This document shows, piece by piece, positions 54,114 to 63,350 of a stretch of DNA of 64,000 nucleotides (positions are counted from its first letter, which is position 1; every line of letters begins with the position of its first letter). Origin of the DNA: Mycolicibacterium frederiksbergense. GTDB taxonomy: Bacteria; Actinomycetota; Actinomycetes; Mycobacteriales; Mycobacteriaceae. The notes under the pieces are model-generated. The model saw only the letters and a list, made by a program, of their open reading frames with translations, was not told where the DNA came from and did not search any database. The stretch spans positions 1,426,001 to 1,490,000 of the forward strand of contig NZ_CP038799.1 of NCBI RefSeq assembly GCF_012223425.1, read 5' to 3'. The position numbers and the translations under genes were made by a program.

Positions 54114-55547
54114 CTACCTCGACCCGTACTCCAGCGCCCGCTCAGCCGAATCGACGCGCCCATTGCTCAGGATGGTCAGCGTGTCCGGGCGGACCTCGTA
54201 TCGGGCGCCGTCCGCCGGGTTGACCGCGTCGAATCCCCCATCGGCGGGGACGGCGTTCGCCAACCGCACGTTGGCGCCGTCGCGCAGCCGTTCGCCGTGG
54301 TAGTAGTAGCCGCCCGACGACCCGTCGCAGATGACCGCCAACGATGACGCGGTGCGGATCGCGGCCACCAGCGCATCCCCGGCCTCGCAGCGCGCCGCGT
54401 GGCCGACGAAGCCCTGCGCGTCGGCGCCCGACACGCCGGCCAGGGCGGTGGCGCTCGTCGTCGTGGTCGAGGGCGGCGCGGAGGACGACGGCGGCACCGT
54501 GAGCGGGCGCTGCGACGGTGAACCGTCACCGCCGGTGAACACGATCGCCGCGGCCAGCCCCGCGGCCACCGCGAGCGTGCCGATCGCCGCCAGCAGCAGC
54601 CCCGTCTGCGAGCGGCCGAAGCGGGCCTTCCCGGCAGGGGCCGCCGGCGGTTGCGGAACATAGGGGTGGGGCGCAGCAGCCTGCAGTTGCCGGGTCGGCG
54701 GCGGTGTCTGACGGGCGGGCGGACCGTGCAGCGCCGCGGCCGCAGCGCGGGCGAGTTCGCCCGCCGTGCCGAACCGATCGGCGGGATTCTTCGCCATTCC
54801 CCGGGCGATGACATCGTCGAACGCGGGGCCGATCCCATGGCCCTCGGCGCTCGGCCGCGGCGGCGGCGCGAACATGTGCGCGCTCATCACCTGCCGGATG
54901 TCGTCGGCCTCGAACGGCGCGCGGCCGGTCAGACACTCGAAGAGCAGACACGTCAGCGAGTACACATCCGAGGCCGGGCCACCGGGCGTGCCGTTGAGCC
55001 GTTCGGGAGACATGTACGCGCACGAACCGATGACCAGCCCGGTCTTCGTCACGGTCGCCTCACCGCCGCCATAGGCGATGCCGAAGTCCACCAGGTAGGC
55101 GAAATCGTCATGGGTGAGCAGCACGTTCTCCGGCTTGATGTCGCGATGCACCAGGCCGACGGCGTGCGCGGCGTCCAGTGCCGCGGCGATCTGCGCGATG
55201 ATCGCGGCCGCACGAGCCAGCGGGAGCACCCCGTTGACCCGCACCAGCTCTCGCAGGCTGGGCCCCTCCACCAACCGCATGTCGATGAAGAGCACGCCGC
55301 CGATATCGCCGTAGTCATGCACCGGGATGACGTGCGGCTCCTGCAACCGGGCCGCGATGCGCGACTCCCGCCGGAAACGGGCCTGAAAGCTCGGGTCCGC
55401 CGCGACATCGGTGCGCAACACCTTGAGCGCGACCATCCGCTCACGCCGGGTGTCGTAGGCGCGATACACCTCGCCCATCCCGCCGATACCGATCACCGAC
55501 CGCAGCTCGTACGGCCCGAACCGGGTCCCCACACTCGGGTAGCCCAT
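54114..55547 (-). CDS. Receptor-type Ser/Thr protein kinase
   Basis: 477 aa. A Hanks kinase domain occupies 11-275: IGIGGMGEVYRAYD, Lys42 in MVALKVL, HRDIKPENVLLT, VDFGIA and SYMSPER-type GSCAYMSPERL. A Pro-rich juxtamembrane region and one helix (LLLAAIGTLAVAAGLAAAIVF, about 317-337) lead to a Ser/Thr linker and a small external domain with two cysteines (AARCEAG, AVICDGS). This is PknE/F-like in layout, but the external domain is short. The ligand is unknown. Confidence 0.9.
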   Translation of the reverse strand: MGYPSVGTRFGPYELRSVIGIGGMGEVYRAYDTRRERMVALKVLRTDVAADPSFQARFRRESRIAARLQEPHVIPVHDYGDIGGVLFIDMRLVEGPSLRELVRVNGVLPLARAAAIIAQIAAALDAAHAVGLVHRDIKPENVLLTHDDFAYLVDFGIAYGGGEATVTKTGLVIGSCAYMSPERLNGTPGGPASDVYSLTCLLFECLTGRAPFEADDIRQVMSAHMFAPPPRPSAEGHGIGPAFDDVIARGMAKNPADRFGTAGELARAAAAALHGPPARQTPPPTRQLQAAAPHPYVPQPPAAPAGKARFGRSQTGLLLAAIGTLAVAAGLAAAIVFTGGDGSPSQRPLTVPPSSSAPPSTTTTSATALAGVSGADAQGFVGHAARCEAGDALVAAIRTASSLAVICDGSSGGYYYHGERLRDGANVRLANAVPADGGFDAVNPADGARYEVRPDTLTILSNGRVDSAERALEYGSR

Positions 55548-55729
55548 GCCTGCCGTTCACCCCTTCGCGGCCGCCTCGGCGCAACCGAAGTCACACCGGT
55601 ACAAGCCAATTGCTTCCCGTGCAGGCTACACGCCGGAACAGAAGCGGTGACAAATGTCGAACGTGTGTTCTAATGACTCCCGAACCGCGAGCCCGCGCCG
55701 TGCGGGCGATGATGACGAAGGAGTTCGCC

Positions 55730-56119
55730 GTGACGATGACACTGACCACTCCGGTTGCCGAGACGTTGCCCACCACCTCCGAGGATGCCGCACAGCCGCC
55801 CGTCGACGAGGCACCCAAGAAGCCTGCGGCCAGGAAGACGGCCGGCAGGAAGGCCAAGACGATCGAACTGGTGCTGACCGTGACCGGCACCGCCGACGGC
55901 GAATGGCGGGCCGAACTCAAACAGGGCGCCAGTTACCTGGCTCGTGACCTCGCCGTCGCGGCCGCCGCGGTGTCCCGCGCGGCCCGGGAACTGCACCAGG
56001 ATCTCGCCACGCCGATCGATTCGATCATCGAAGAGGCGCGAGTTCAGCAGGCCGCCAAGGTCTCTGCACTCGAAGCCGAACTCGAGGCCGCCCGCAAGGT
56101 GCTCGCCGACCTGGACTGA
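55730..56119 (+). CDS. Conserved actinobacterial protein (DUF6319-like)
   Basis: 129 aa from GTG 55730, chosen because AAGGAG precedes it at 6 bases. In-frame ATGs further upstream lack such a site. An Ala/Pro/Lys-rich N-terminus is followed by IELVLTVTGTADGEWRAELKQG and a helical C-terminus rich in Ala/Glu (SALEAELEAARKVLADLD), probably a coiled coil. No signal or membrane segment is seen. The function is unknown. Confidence 0.7.
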   Translation: MTMTLTTPVAETLPTTSEDAAQPPVDEAPKKPAARKTAGRKAKTIELVLTVTGTADGEWRAELKQGASYLARDLAVAAAAVSRAARELHQDLATPIDSIIEEARVQQAAKVSALEAELEAARKVLADLD

Positions 56120-56290
56120 CGGCGACGATCGGGGTACAACTCCCGGTCGCGCGCAGGCCATTCCCCACCCGGCGGTGAGATGGATCACTGCGCGTCACCG
56201 GAATCCCGCCCGCCCATCCCGGCTTGTAGCAGGTAACTGCCACCTCTACACCGAAGCGATGGCACCGCGGATTCCGGATCGGGGAACCTC

Positions 56291-57058
56291 ATGAGCACAT
56301 CGCCACAGAGCTGGGGCATCAAGGCCGCACGATCGGCCCTCTTCGCCGCGCTGGCGGCATTCGCTGTCATGGCGGGGCTGTTTGCCGGCCCGGCCGCGAC
56401 CGCCAGCGCCGCCGACGATTCCTGTGTGGATGTCGCGGTGGTGTTCGCCCGCGGCACCTTCGAGGGCCCCGGGGTGGGCGCCACCGGCCAGTCCTTCGTG
56501 GATGCCCTCAATGCGCGGCTGCCGGGCCAGTCGGTCAGCGTGTACGGGGTGAACTACCCCGCCTCGCTGGACTTCGGGCGGGCCGTCGACGGAATTGCCG
56601 ACGCCACCAACAAGATTCAGCAGATCGCGGCCGACTGCCCCGACACCGAGATCGTGCTGGGCGGTTACTCGCAGGGCGCCGCTGTCGCCGGTTACAGCAC
56701 CAGCAGCAGCGTCCCCGCCGGCTTCGTCCTGCCCGCCGGACTGGCCGGACCGATGCCCGCGTCGGTGGCATCCCATGTGTCGGCCGTCGTGCTGTTCGGC
56801 ACCCCCGACAACTGGGTCCTCAACGTCGCCGACCGCGGCGCACCGCCCATCGCCATCGGCGATCTGTACGCCGGCAAGACCCTGCAGCTGTGCGCCGTCG
56901 GCGATCCGATCTGCTACCCGGGTGGGCTGGACCGGTCCGCGCACAGCTCCTACAAGAGCAACGGGATGGCCGTGCAGGCAGCGGACTTCGTGGCCGGCCG
57001 ACTGGGTGTGCCGGCTCCCGCCGCACCCGTCGTGCAGGCGGCCGCACAGGTCGGTTGA
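56291..57058 (+). CDS. Secreted cutinase-family serine esterase
   Basis: 255 aa with signal peptide to about residue 41 (FAGPAATASA). The alpha/beta-hydrolase core starts CVDVAVVFARGTFEGPGVG. The catalytic triad reads as Ser127 (LGGYSQGAAVA), Asp205 (VGDPICY) and His218 (DRSAHSSY). Cys residues at the N-terminus, in ADCPDTE and in LQLCAVGDPIC form the usual disulfides. Mycobacterial cutinase-like proteins hydrolyse lipid esters. The true substrate is not visible. Confidence 0.93.
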   Translation: MSTSPQSWGIKAARSALFAALAAFAVMAGLFAGPAATASAADDSCVDVAVVFARGTFEGPGVGATGQSFVDALNARLPGQSVSVYGVNYPASLDFGRAVDGIADATNKIQQIAADCPDTEIVLGGYSQGAAVAGYSTSSSVPAGFVLPAGLAGPMPASVASHVSAVVLFGTPDNWVLNVADRGAPPIAIGDLYAGKTLQLCAVGDPICYPGGLDRSAHSSYKSNGMAVQAADFVAGRLGVPAPAAPVVQAAAQVG

Positions 57059-57071
57059 TCCCGGCGACATG

Positions 57072-57104
57072 AATCAGGCCCCCTCCGGCGAGGGGGCCTG
57101 ATTT
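57072..57104. terminator. Bidirectional intrinsic-type terminator between convergent genes
   Basis: A perfect 14-bp stem (57072-57085 with 57090-57103) around a CGGC tetraloop, flanked by AA and TT. It lies 13 bp after the cutinase stop and 13 bp before the stop of the opposite-strand gene, so it can serve both. The U-tract is short. Confidence 0.85.
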
Positions 57105-57116
57105 CTGCGTGCACGT

Positions 57117-58487
57117 CTACTCGGAGTCGGTGCCCGTGTCGGAGGACGGCTTGGGAGACGAGGCCGACGGCGAGGACGTCCCGGCGACCGCGACGGAGCG
57201 CGGGGAGACCTTCGCCGATCGCGGAGACGTCAGGCGCGCCCGCCGGACGGGCGCCTCATCCACCTCTTCTTCGACGTTCTCGAGGGCGGCGGCCGCCGCC
57301 GCCAACTCGTCGACGACTTCCGGTTCGTCGACCTGGACCTGGACCTGCGCCGTCGCGACCCGGGCGTTCAGCGCGGGCGCGCCGTTGAGCTCCTCATCGC
57401 GATCCTCCATGGCGTCGATGATCTCGGTCGTCGTATCCGGTGCGGTGACGACGGGCGGTTCGCCCGGCTCCTCGGGATCGGGGTAGTTGCCCGCGAGGAT
57501 CTGGCTTGCCTTCTCGAATCCCGCGGCGACGGCCTGCAACTGCTGGAAGATTTTCTGCGGGGACGGCAGGAACCCCACCTTGCCGGTCTCGTACATGCCG
57601 GTGCTCTCGACCATCGGCTGCAGGATCGCCTGGAAGGCGTCGATGATCCGGGTCGGTGCGCCGAGGATCTTCAGCGGCATGAGCAGCGGCATCACCGGGC
57701 TGTTCACCCGCACCGTGACGACATTGCCGTCGACGGTGACGACATTCTCGGGATCCTCGAAATCGAAGTTCTCCAGCCGGGAGTGCTCGAAGATGAACCC
57801 GGCCGCCAGCTGAACCCAGCTCATCGGGTTGAACAGGTACTTGGGGAAATAGGCGATCGGGTCGTACTCGCGATTGACCCGCAGATAGGTCCCGTCGGGC
57901 AGCTGGATGGCACCGCCGAGGACATCGGATCCGAAGGTCGGCTCGTCCGGAGCGTAGCGGGCGAAGATGCCGGTGCCGGGGGTGTTGGAGTCACCGTAGA
58001 AGACCCCGAACACGCTGGACATGTCGTAGCCGGTGGCCGCCACCCGGGTCAGCGCCTCGGCGGCGACGCGGCCGCCGAAGGACCCGGTGTTGATCCCGCT
58101 GACGATGGTCGACGGATCCCGCGCCAGGATCAGCTCGGTCAGCCAGGTGGCGCCCGCATCGACCGACGCCGCCGTGACGGTTCCCGGATAGCGCGTCGGA
58201 TCGTTGAGCACCGTGAGGTCCTGGATGCGGCGCCAGATGCCGCCGTCCTGGGTGTCGAGCGCGCCCGGCGGGAACTGGACCCCCGCACCCGGCACCGCGA
58301 AGAGCGCGAGCGCGGCCAGCGCGACGTCCTGGGCGGAGACGACCCGGTGCTGCTGCTGCACCACGGTCGGCACCGGCCGGCTCACCGGCTGATCGACGAT
58401 CCCGGCGGCAAGCAACGCCGCCACGGCGGGCACCGCGACGACCCTGGCTGCTCGGCTGTGTTTCTTGGCGCGATGACGTGCACTCAC
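57117..58487 (-). CDS. Exported protein of unknown function
   Basis: 456 aa from GTG 58487 with a GAGGAG site upstream (SARHRAKKHSRAARV). A basic N-region precedes a hydrophobic signal-like segment (VVAVPAVAALLAAG). The middle contains VFGVFYGDSNTPGTG and TYLRVNREYDPIAYFPKYLFNPMSW. The last 110 residues are acidic and Ser/Pro-rich and probably disordered. No enzyme motif is recognised. The C-terminal tail could be wall-spanning. Confidence 0.75.
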   Translation of the reverse strand: MSARHRAKKHSRAARVVAVPAVAALLAAGIVDQPVSRPVPTVVQQQHRVVSAQDVALAALALFAVPGAGVQFPPGALDTQDGGIWRRIQDLTVLNDPTRYPGTVTAASVDAGATWLTELILARDPSTIVSGINTGSFGGRVAAEALTRVAATGYDMSSVFGVFYGDSNTPGTGIFARYAPDEPTFGSDVLGGAIQLPDGTYLRVNREYDPIAYFPKYLFNPMSWVQLAAGFIFEHSRLENFDFEDPENVVTVDGNVVTVRVNSPVMPLLMPLKILGAPTRIIDAFQAILQPMVESTGMYETGKVGFLPSPQKIFQQLQAVAAGFEKASQILAGNYPDPEEPGEPPVVTAPDTTTEIIDAMEDRDEELNGAPALNARVATAQVQVQVDEPEVVDELAAAAAALENVEEEVDEAPVRRARLTSPRSAKVSPRSVAVAGTSSPSASSPKPSSDTGTDSE

Positions 58488-59349
58488 GGCGGCTCCTCTA
58501 TCGGGCTCGGACGTCGCTGAAAGGGACCAGACGGGTTGATGATTCGCGTCCCCCGCGACGCCATACCCAATCAGCCAGGCATTTTTCCGTGTGACCATAC
58601 GTCATCCACTGCTGTTGTTCTCGGCAAGAAAATTTGCCCAAATCACCGCATCGCGTTCGCTGCCGCGGCGGCGCGAACCGGCCGTGCACCGCTACGCCAC
58701 GGCGGACAGACCGCGGCCGGCCCGGTAGCGGGCGCGCCGCCCGACTGCGTTCGAGAAGCGTTCGCTCGCAGCATTGATCAATTCCGCACACCGTGGGGTA
58801 GACGCTGTGCTCACCGCGGTGCTGGCGCGCAGACCCGACGCGGACCGGCCGTTGCCAGCCGCCGCCGACGATATTGACGGTCGAGTTAGCGGGGGCGGCG
58901 CCGGCCGACGAGCCGACGCACGGGGTGCTCGAGCACCCCCGCCCCGGGTCGACCGTTGCTGCACCCGCATACGTGTGACACCGGGCCCCGGAAAATTCAC
59001 CCGAACGACGGACGGCCGCTGGCGGCGGCCCGGGTCCGACTCCGTTGCGCGGACCTCCCGCCGGCACACCAACGCGCCGTTCGTCGTCCACTGCGCGAAC
59101 GCGCCGAGTGGACGTGTGCGTCCGGCGGCTATTTCAGCAACCGATCGCACCGCCTCCGCGGGTGTCGCCCGGGATTCGTCACCCCGGTCGACCCCATCAG
59201 CGACGGAAGCAACATTTCCGCTGAACAGCCCTGGAATCGACGCCGGCGATAATTAGTTGTCCCGTTCGTGCCATGCACGGCGTCGCGATGCCGCACAATC
59301 AGCAGGCGGTGACACCAGCAATCACACCGCCTCAACGGATGGGGTTTGC
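58488..59349. other. 862-bp intergenic region between divergent exported-protein genes
   Basis: No convincing gene is seen: the open frames here have shadow-like Arg/Ala/Pro composition and lack ribosome-binding sites. It should contain two divergent promoters. Visible features are a 12-bp inverted repeat ATTTG-CC-CAAAT (58632-58643) in an AT-rich patch near the minus-strand gene, and an AT-rich ATAATTAG patch near 59250. Confidence 0.5.
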
Positions 59350-62043
59350 ATGGATCACGCACGGTACGTCGGGCGCGTCGGGGCACTGGCAGTCGCTCTC
59401 GGGGTGGGGCTGGGCATCGTATGGGCGCCGGGCATCGCGCTCGCCGATCCGTCCGACACCGGCGGCTCGACCACTTCGAGCACCGACGGCGGAGATGTCG
59501 GGGACTCCGACAAACCCGGAACGCCGTCCACCGGGGATGATGCGTCGGGCCCACAACCCGACCGGGAACCAGCCGACGAGGACGACTCGGGTGACAAAAA
59601 GTCGCTCTCGGTCATCACGACGAGATCCGTTGCCGGCGTGGGTCGCCCGCAGGCGACAGGGTCGTCCACCCGCACCTCACGGGTGACGAAGAAGGAAGCC
59701 GCCGACGCGGCGGACATCGCCCCGGCTCGCGCGGGCGCCGCGTCTGCGATGACGGCGCCAGAACCGCAGGACATCCCGGCGGCCACCGCGCCCGAGGCCG
59801 CACCCGCCGCACCCACCCTGCGAACCATCACCACCATTGATTCCGGCCCGGGCCCGCGTCCACTGCAGGTGCTGCTGGCCGCGCCGGTGCGCATCTTCGA
59901 TTCGATCGTCAGTGCGCTGCTGGGGCCGGCCGGTCCGCGTACGCCGGCGCCGACCACACTGTGGGCGTTGCTCGCGTGGACCCGCCAGGAGCTGCACCGG
60001 ACCTTCTTCAATCGCGCGCCGCGCCTGGCCGCCGCACCTGTCGACGTCGAGCAGGTCGATGACGTCATCACCGGAACAATCGTCGGCACCGACCCGGACG
60101 GCGACCCGCTCACCTTCTCGGTGACACCGGTGACCGCGCAGGGCGGCACCGTCACGGTCGACGGTGCCGGCAGGTTCACCTACGTCGCACCGGCGGGCTG
60201 GAACGGCACCGATCCACTGACGGACAGCTTCACGCTGTCGGCGGTCGACAAGGGGTTCCACATTCACGGGCTGGCCGGGCTCCTGTTCGGGACGGGACAC
60301 GTCTCCAGACGCGTCGTCACGGTCCAACTCATCGGCGGTATCGCCGGGGTGAGCGAGACCATTCCTGTCGCGGTACCGCCGGGCTGGACGAGCCCGCGCA
60401 CGGTCGTCGGGCCCGGCGGGACCGTCGCGATCACCCAACGGTTCGGATCCGGCACGGTGGAAGACCCGTTCACGACACAGATCCTGGTGCAGGGCCCCGG
60501 ACGGCCGCCGGTGACGGCGACCGCGGCGGGTCTCGTGTACTACGGTGCGCCGCTCATCGCGGGCGATGGCACCGTCCACATGACCACGGTGGTCTACGCG
60601 GCGGGCACTCCCACCATCGCCGAGTTCACGGTGACCACGCTGCGACCCGGCGCGTCGCCGGTGGCATGGACGGTGACCGGAGCGCCCGTCGGCGGCCCCA
60701 CCCTGACCGGTGCCGGTGACTTCGTGCTGACGGCGGCGACCGGTGGCGGTGCCCCCGATGACACACAGACCACGGTCACGATCATTCGCGACGGCCAGCG
60801 AAGTGACGTCCTGACCATCGCGGGCGTCACCCAGGAGCAGGCGGTCATCGGGGCGGACGGCACCATCGCGTTGGCCGCGACCAATGCCTCCGGGGGCGCG
60901 ATCATCGGCGTGCTCCGACCGGGAGCCGCCGCCGAGTACCTCGACCTGCCCGCAGCCCCGCAGGGGGCCGTCACGGTCGCCGACGACGGCACCATCGTCT
61001 TCACGACGGTGGGCGTCACCGGCTTCACCGCCCGCGCGAGTTCGACGACGACGCTCTGGGTCTGGCGCGCAGGAGAACAGGCCGTGGCGAACACCGCCGC
61101 GGGCACTCTCGTCCAGGTGGTCACCGGCGGTGGCGGCACGGTCGCGTACGTGACGACCACGGGCACCGGAACGGAAGACGACCTCGTCACGACGACCGTC
61201 ACCGTGCTGCGCCCGGGATCGCCCGACCGGGTCTCGACTGTCGTCGGCACGCTGGTCTCCAGCGTGGTCGCCGGTGCCGACGGCACGGTGGCGTTCCATA
61301 CGTACGCCGGGCCGGGGAACGCGATCGTCACCGACATGACGGTGACGATCATGCGTCCGAATGGAACCGTCGAATCACTCACGAGGACGACCAGCCAGAT
61401 CTACCGGATCCGGCCTGCCATCGGACCCGACGGCACCGTCGCCTCGATGTGGGGCAACAACGGGATGACGATTGCGGTGTTCCGGCCGGGACAACCCCCG
61501 ATCGTCGTGACCAACCCCAATGGCATCAGCATCGACCCCCGGATCGGCAGCGACGGCACGGTCGCCTTCACCGTCGCCGTCGCCGCGCCCACGGGAGAGC
61601 AATACAGCCAGATCGTCGTGTTGCGGCCCGGGCAGAACACCTTGACCGCCTCGACGATCGGCAACGCGTGGGGAGAACCCACGATCACCGGTGACGGCAC
61701 GGTGGTGATCTCCACGCGCGTCGACAGGAACCTCAGCTACATCACGGTGCTGCGCGCCAACGGAGATTATCTGATCGTTCCCGCACCCGGATTGATCAGC
61801 AACGCGGCCCAGGTCGGACCGGACGGAGTCATCTACCTTCCGACCGATGTGGACGGCACGAGCGTCAACGTCACCATCGTGAACACCGCCAACCGCTCCG
61901 TGACGCTGAATCTTCCGGGACGGGCGTCCGGCTTCTCGATCAACGCCAATGGTGGCGGAACGGATTTCGTCACGGTGTCCCTGGATGCCTCGGGGTCGGT
62001 GAGGTACATCATCAATCGGGTCTTCGTGGCCACGGTCGCGTGA
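59350..62043 (+). CDS. Exported repeat protein with beta-propeller-like C-terminus
   Basis: 897 aa from ATG 59350 (MDHARYVGRVGALAVALGVGLG, signal peptide to about ALA at 35). A Ser/Thr/Asp-rich linker (36-180) precedes the same module as in the 4051-aa protein: TLWALLAWTRQELHRTFFNRAP, one Ig-like domain and GFHIHGLAGLLFG. Residues 330-897 hold about 11 units with D/G-G-T-V-x-F/I-T strands followed by a LRPG-type turn, suggesting beta-propeller blades. No catalytic motif is seen. A surface or wall-associated role is inferred. Confidence 0.8.
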   Translation: MDHARYVGRVGALAVALGVGLGIVWAPGIALADPSDTGGSTTSSTDGGDVGDSDKPGTPSTGDDASGPQPDREPADEDDSGDKKSLSVITTRSVAGVGRPQATGSSTRTSRVTKKEAADAADIAPARAGAASAMTAPEPQDIPAATAPEAAPAAPTLRTITTIDSGPGPRPLQVLLAAPVRIFDSIVSALLGPAGPRTPAPTTLWALLAWTRQELHRTFFNRAPRLAAAPVDVEQVDDVITGTIVGTDPDGDPLTFSVTPVTAQGGTVTVDGAGRFTYVAPAGWNGTDPLTDSFTLSAVDKGFHIHGLAGLLFGTGHVSRRVVTVQLIGGIAGVSETIPVAVPPGWTSPRTVVGPGGTVAITQRFGSGTVEDPFTTQILVQGPGRPPVTATAAGLVYYGAPLIAGDGTVHMTTVVYAAGTPTIAEFTVTTLRPGASPVAWTVTGAPVGGPTLTGAGDFVLTAATGGGAPDDTQTTVTIIRDGQRSDVLTIAGVTQEQAVIGADGTIALAATNASGGAIIGVLRPGAAAEYLDLPAAPQGAVTVADDGTIVFTTVGVTGFTARASSTTTLWVWRAGEQAVANTAAGTLVQVVTGGGGTVAYVTTTGTGTEDDLVTTTVTVLRPGSPDRVSTVVGTLVSSVVAGADGTVAFHTYAGPGNAIVTDMTVTIMRPNGTVESLTRTTSQIYRIRPAIGPDGTVASMWGNNGMTIAVFRPGQPPIVVTNPNGISIDPRIGSDGTVAFTVAVAAPTGEQYSQIVVLRPGQNTLTASTIGNAWGEPTITGDGTVVISTRVDRNLSYITVLRANGDYLIVPAPGLISNAAQVGPDGVIYLPTDVDGTSVNVTIVNTANRSVTLNLPGRASGFSINANGGGTDFVTVSLDASGSVRYIINRVFVATVA

Positions 62044-62112
62044 TCGCCACCATGATCTCGGAGCGGCTCAATTTCACCATCGGATAGCGATCCGATGGTG
62101 CCGGAAAAACAC

Positions 62113-62139
62113 GTCAGGCCCCTCGATGAGGGGCCTGAC
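62113..62139 (-). terminator. Intrinsic terminator of tRNA-Tyr
   Basis: GTCAGGCCCCTC pairs perfectly with GAGGGGCCTGAC around a 3-nt loop. On the minus strand it is followed by GTGTTTTTCC, giving a U-run, and it begins 5 bp after the tRNA-Tyr 3' end. It may also stop transcripts from the plus-strand exported-protein gene. Confidence 0.88.
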
Positions 62140-62144
62140 CGGTG

Positions 62145-62228
62145 TGGCAGGTACAGGATTCGAACCTGTGTAGGCGTAAGCCGACGGATTTACAGTCCGC
62201 TCCCATTGGCCGCTCGGGCAACCTGCCG
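62145..62228 (-). tRNA. tRNA-Tyr (anticodon GTA)
   Basis: 84-nt class II tRNA. The acceptor arms GGCAGGT and ACCTGCC pair, the anticodon loop is CTGTAAA, the variable arm is long (CGGCTTACGCCTAC), and the T-arm has GGTTCGAATCC. It is divergent from yajQ, as in M. tuberculosis. Confidence 0.96.
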
Positions 62229-62303
62229 GAATTTGGTGCGAGTAGCAGGGTACAACGAGGATGTACTGAAGACGAAAACGGCCAGCACCATGAGGAGGCT
62301 CCA

Positions 62304-62795
62304 ATGGCGGATTCCAGCTTCGACGTCGTCAGCAAGGCAGATCGGCAAGAGGTCGACAACGCGCTCAACCAGGCAGCCAAGGAGCTGTCCACCCGGTTCG
62401 ACTTCCGCGGCACCGACACCACCATCGAGTGGCAAGGTGAGGAAGGCATCATTCTCGTCTCCTCCACCGAGGAGCGGGTGAAGGCCGCCGTCGACGTGTT
62501 CAAGGAGAAGTTGATCCGCCGCGACATCTCAATGAAGGCGTTCGACGCCGGCGAACCACAGCCCTCCGGCAAGACCTACAAGGTCATCGGCAGCATCAAG
62601 CAGGGCATCGACAGCGAGAACGCCAAGAAGATCACCAAACTGATCCGCGACGAGGGCCCCAAGGGCGTCAAGGCGCAGATCCAGGGCGAGGAGATCCGGG
62701 TCAGTTCGAAGAAGCGGGACGACCTGCAGGCCGTGCAGGCGCTGCTGCGCGGGGCCGACCTCGAGGTCGCGCTGCAGTTCGTCAACTACCGGTAG
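62304..62795 (+). CDS. YajQ-family nucleotide-binding protein
   Basis: 163 aa from ATG 62304 with GAGGAGG upstream. The full-length YajQ fold is seen: [68 protein letters not shown] and the C-terminal [13 protein letters not shown]. Family members bind nucleotides or RNA, and a Xanthomonas homologue binds c-di-GMP. The role in mycobacteria is unknown. Confidence 0.92.
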   Translation: MADSSFDVVSKADRQEVDNALNQAAKELSTRFDFRGTDTTIEWQGEEGIILVSSTEERVKAAVDVFKEKLIRRDISMKAFDAGEPQPSGKTYKVIGSIKQGIDSENAKKITKLIRDEGPKGVKAQIQGEEIRVSSKKRDDLQAVQALLRGADLEVALQFVNYR

Positions 62796-62827
62796 CGGAC
62801 GCTGGGGCGGCACCCCGGTGGCCGCGC

Positions 62828-62908
62828 TAGGGACGAGATCGACCTGACGGCTGTGGATTCGTGCCATACCGCGCCGAAACACGACCCTGAGGTCGATCTC
62901 GCCCCTAG
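62828..62908. repeat. 81-bp palindromic (MITE/REP-like) element ending in CTAG
   Basis: CTAGGGACGAGATCGACCT at 62828-62846 is inverted at 62890-62908 with one mismatch, enclosing about 43 bp. Both ends are CTAG. It lies 32 bp after yajQ. It has no coding capacity and could be a small non-autonomous element or an intergenic repeat. Confidence 0.65.
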
Positions 62909-62925
62909 GGCGTGTCTGACAAATG
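62909..62925 (+). repeat. Left terminal inverted repeat of the IS5-family element
   Basis: GGCGTGTCTGACAAATG, matching 15 of 17 bases of the reverse complement of the right end. Preceded by CTAG. Confidence 0.82.
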
Positions 62926-62954
62926 TTTCGGGTGTTTCGGCTGAGACTTAGGCC

Positions 62955-63350
62955 ATGTCACGGTTCCAGCTGCTCACCGATGCTCAATGGTCGTTGATTG
63001 AAGAGCTTCTTCCTGTTCGGACAGGTAAGAAGGGCAGGCCTTTTCGGGATGCCCGCCAGATGCTCGAGGGGATCATCTACCGGTACCGGTGCGGCATCGC
63101 CTGGCGCGACGTTCCCGAGGCGTTTGGGCCGTGGCAGACGATCTGGACCTGGCATCGAAGGATGAGCGCAGAGGGCACCTGGGATGCGGTGTTGGCGCGG
63201 TTGCTGGCTGCCGCCGACGAAGCCGGGATCATCGATTGGTCGGTGTCGGTGGATTCCACGATCGCCCGTGCTCATCAACATGCCACGAACATCACCCGTG
63301 ACACAGGGGGCTGGGTCGAATTACACAAATCTGGCCAGCGAGCCGCCTGA
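62955..63350 (+). CDS. IS5-family transposase, first reading frame (OrfA)
   Basis: 131 aa. It has the typical N-terminal region of two-frame IS5-family transposases (LTDAQWSLIEELLP, GKKGRPFRDARQMLEGIIYRYR, GIAWRDVPEAFGPWQTIW) and the first catalytic Asp in SVDSTIARAHQHA. It ends after GGWVELHKS. The rest of the enzyme continues in the +1 frame, so full transposase requires a frameshift in the overlap or is disrupted. Confidence 0.88.
   Translation: MSRFQLLTDAQWSLIEELLPVRTGKKGRPFRDARQMLEGIIYRYRCGIAWRDVPEAFGPWQTIWTWHRRMSAEGTWDAVLARLLAAADEAGIIDWSVSVDSTIARAHQHATNITRDTGGWVELHKSGQRAA

Noticed and set aside
58774..59256. 160-codon plus-strand open frame in the 58.5-59.3 kb gap
   Set aside because: Arg/Pro/Ala-rich composition, no ribosome-binding site, and competing frames of similar length on the other strand.
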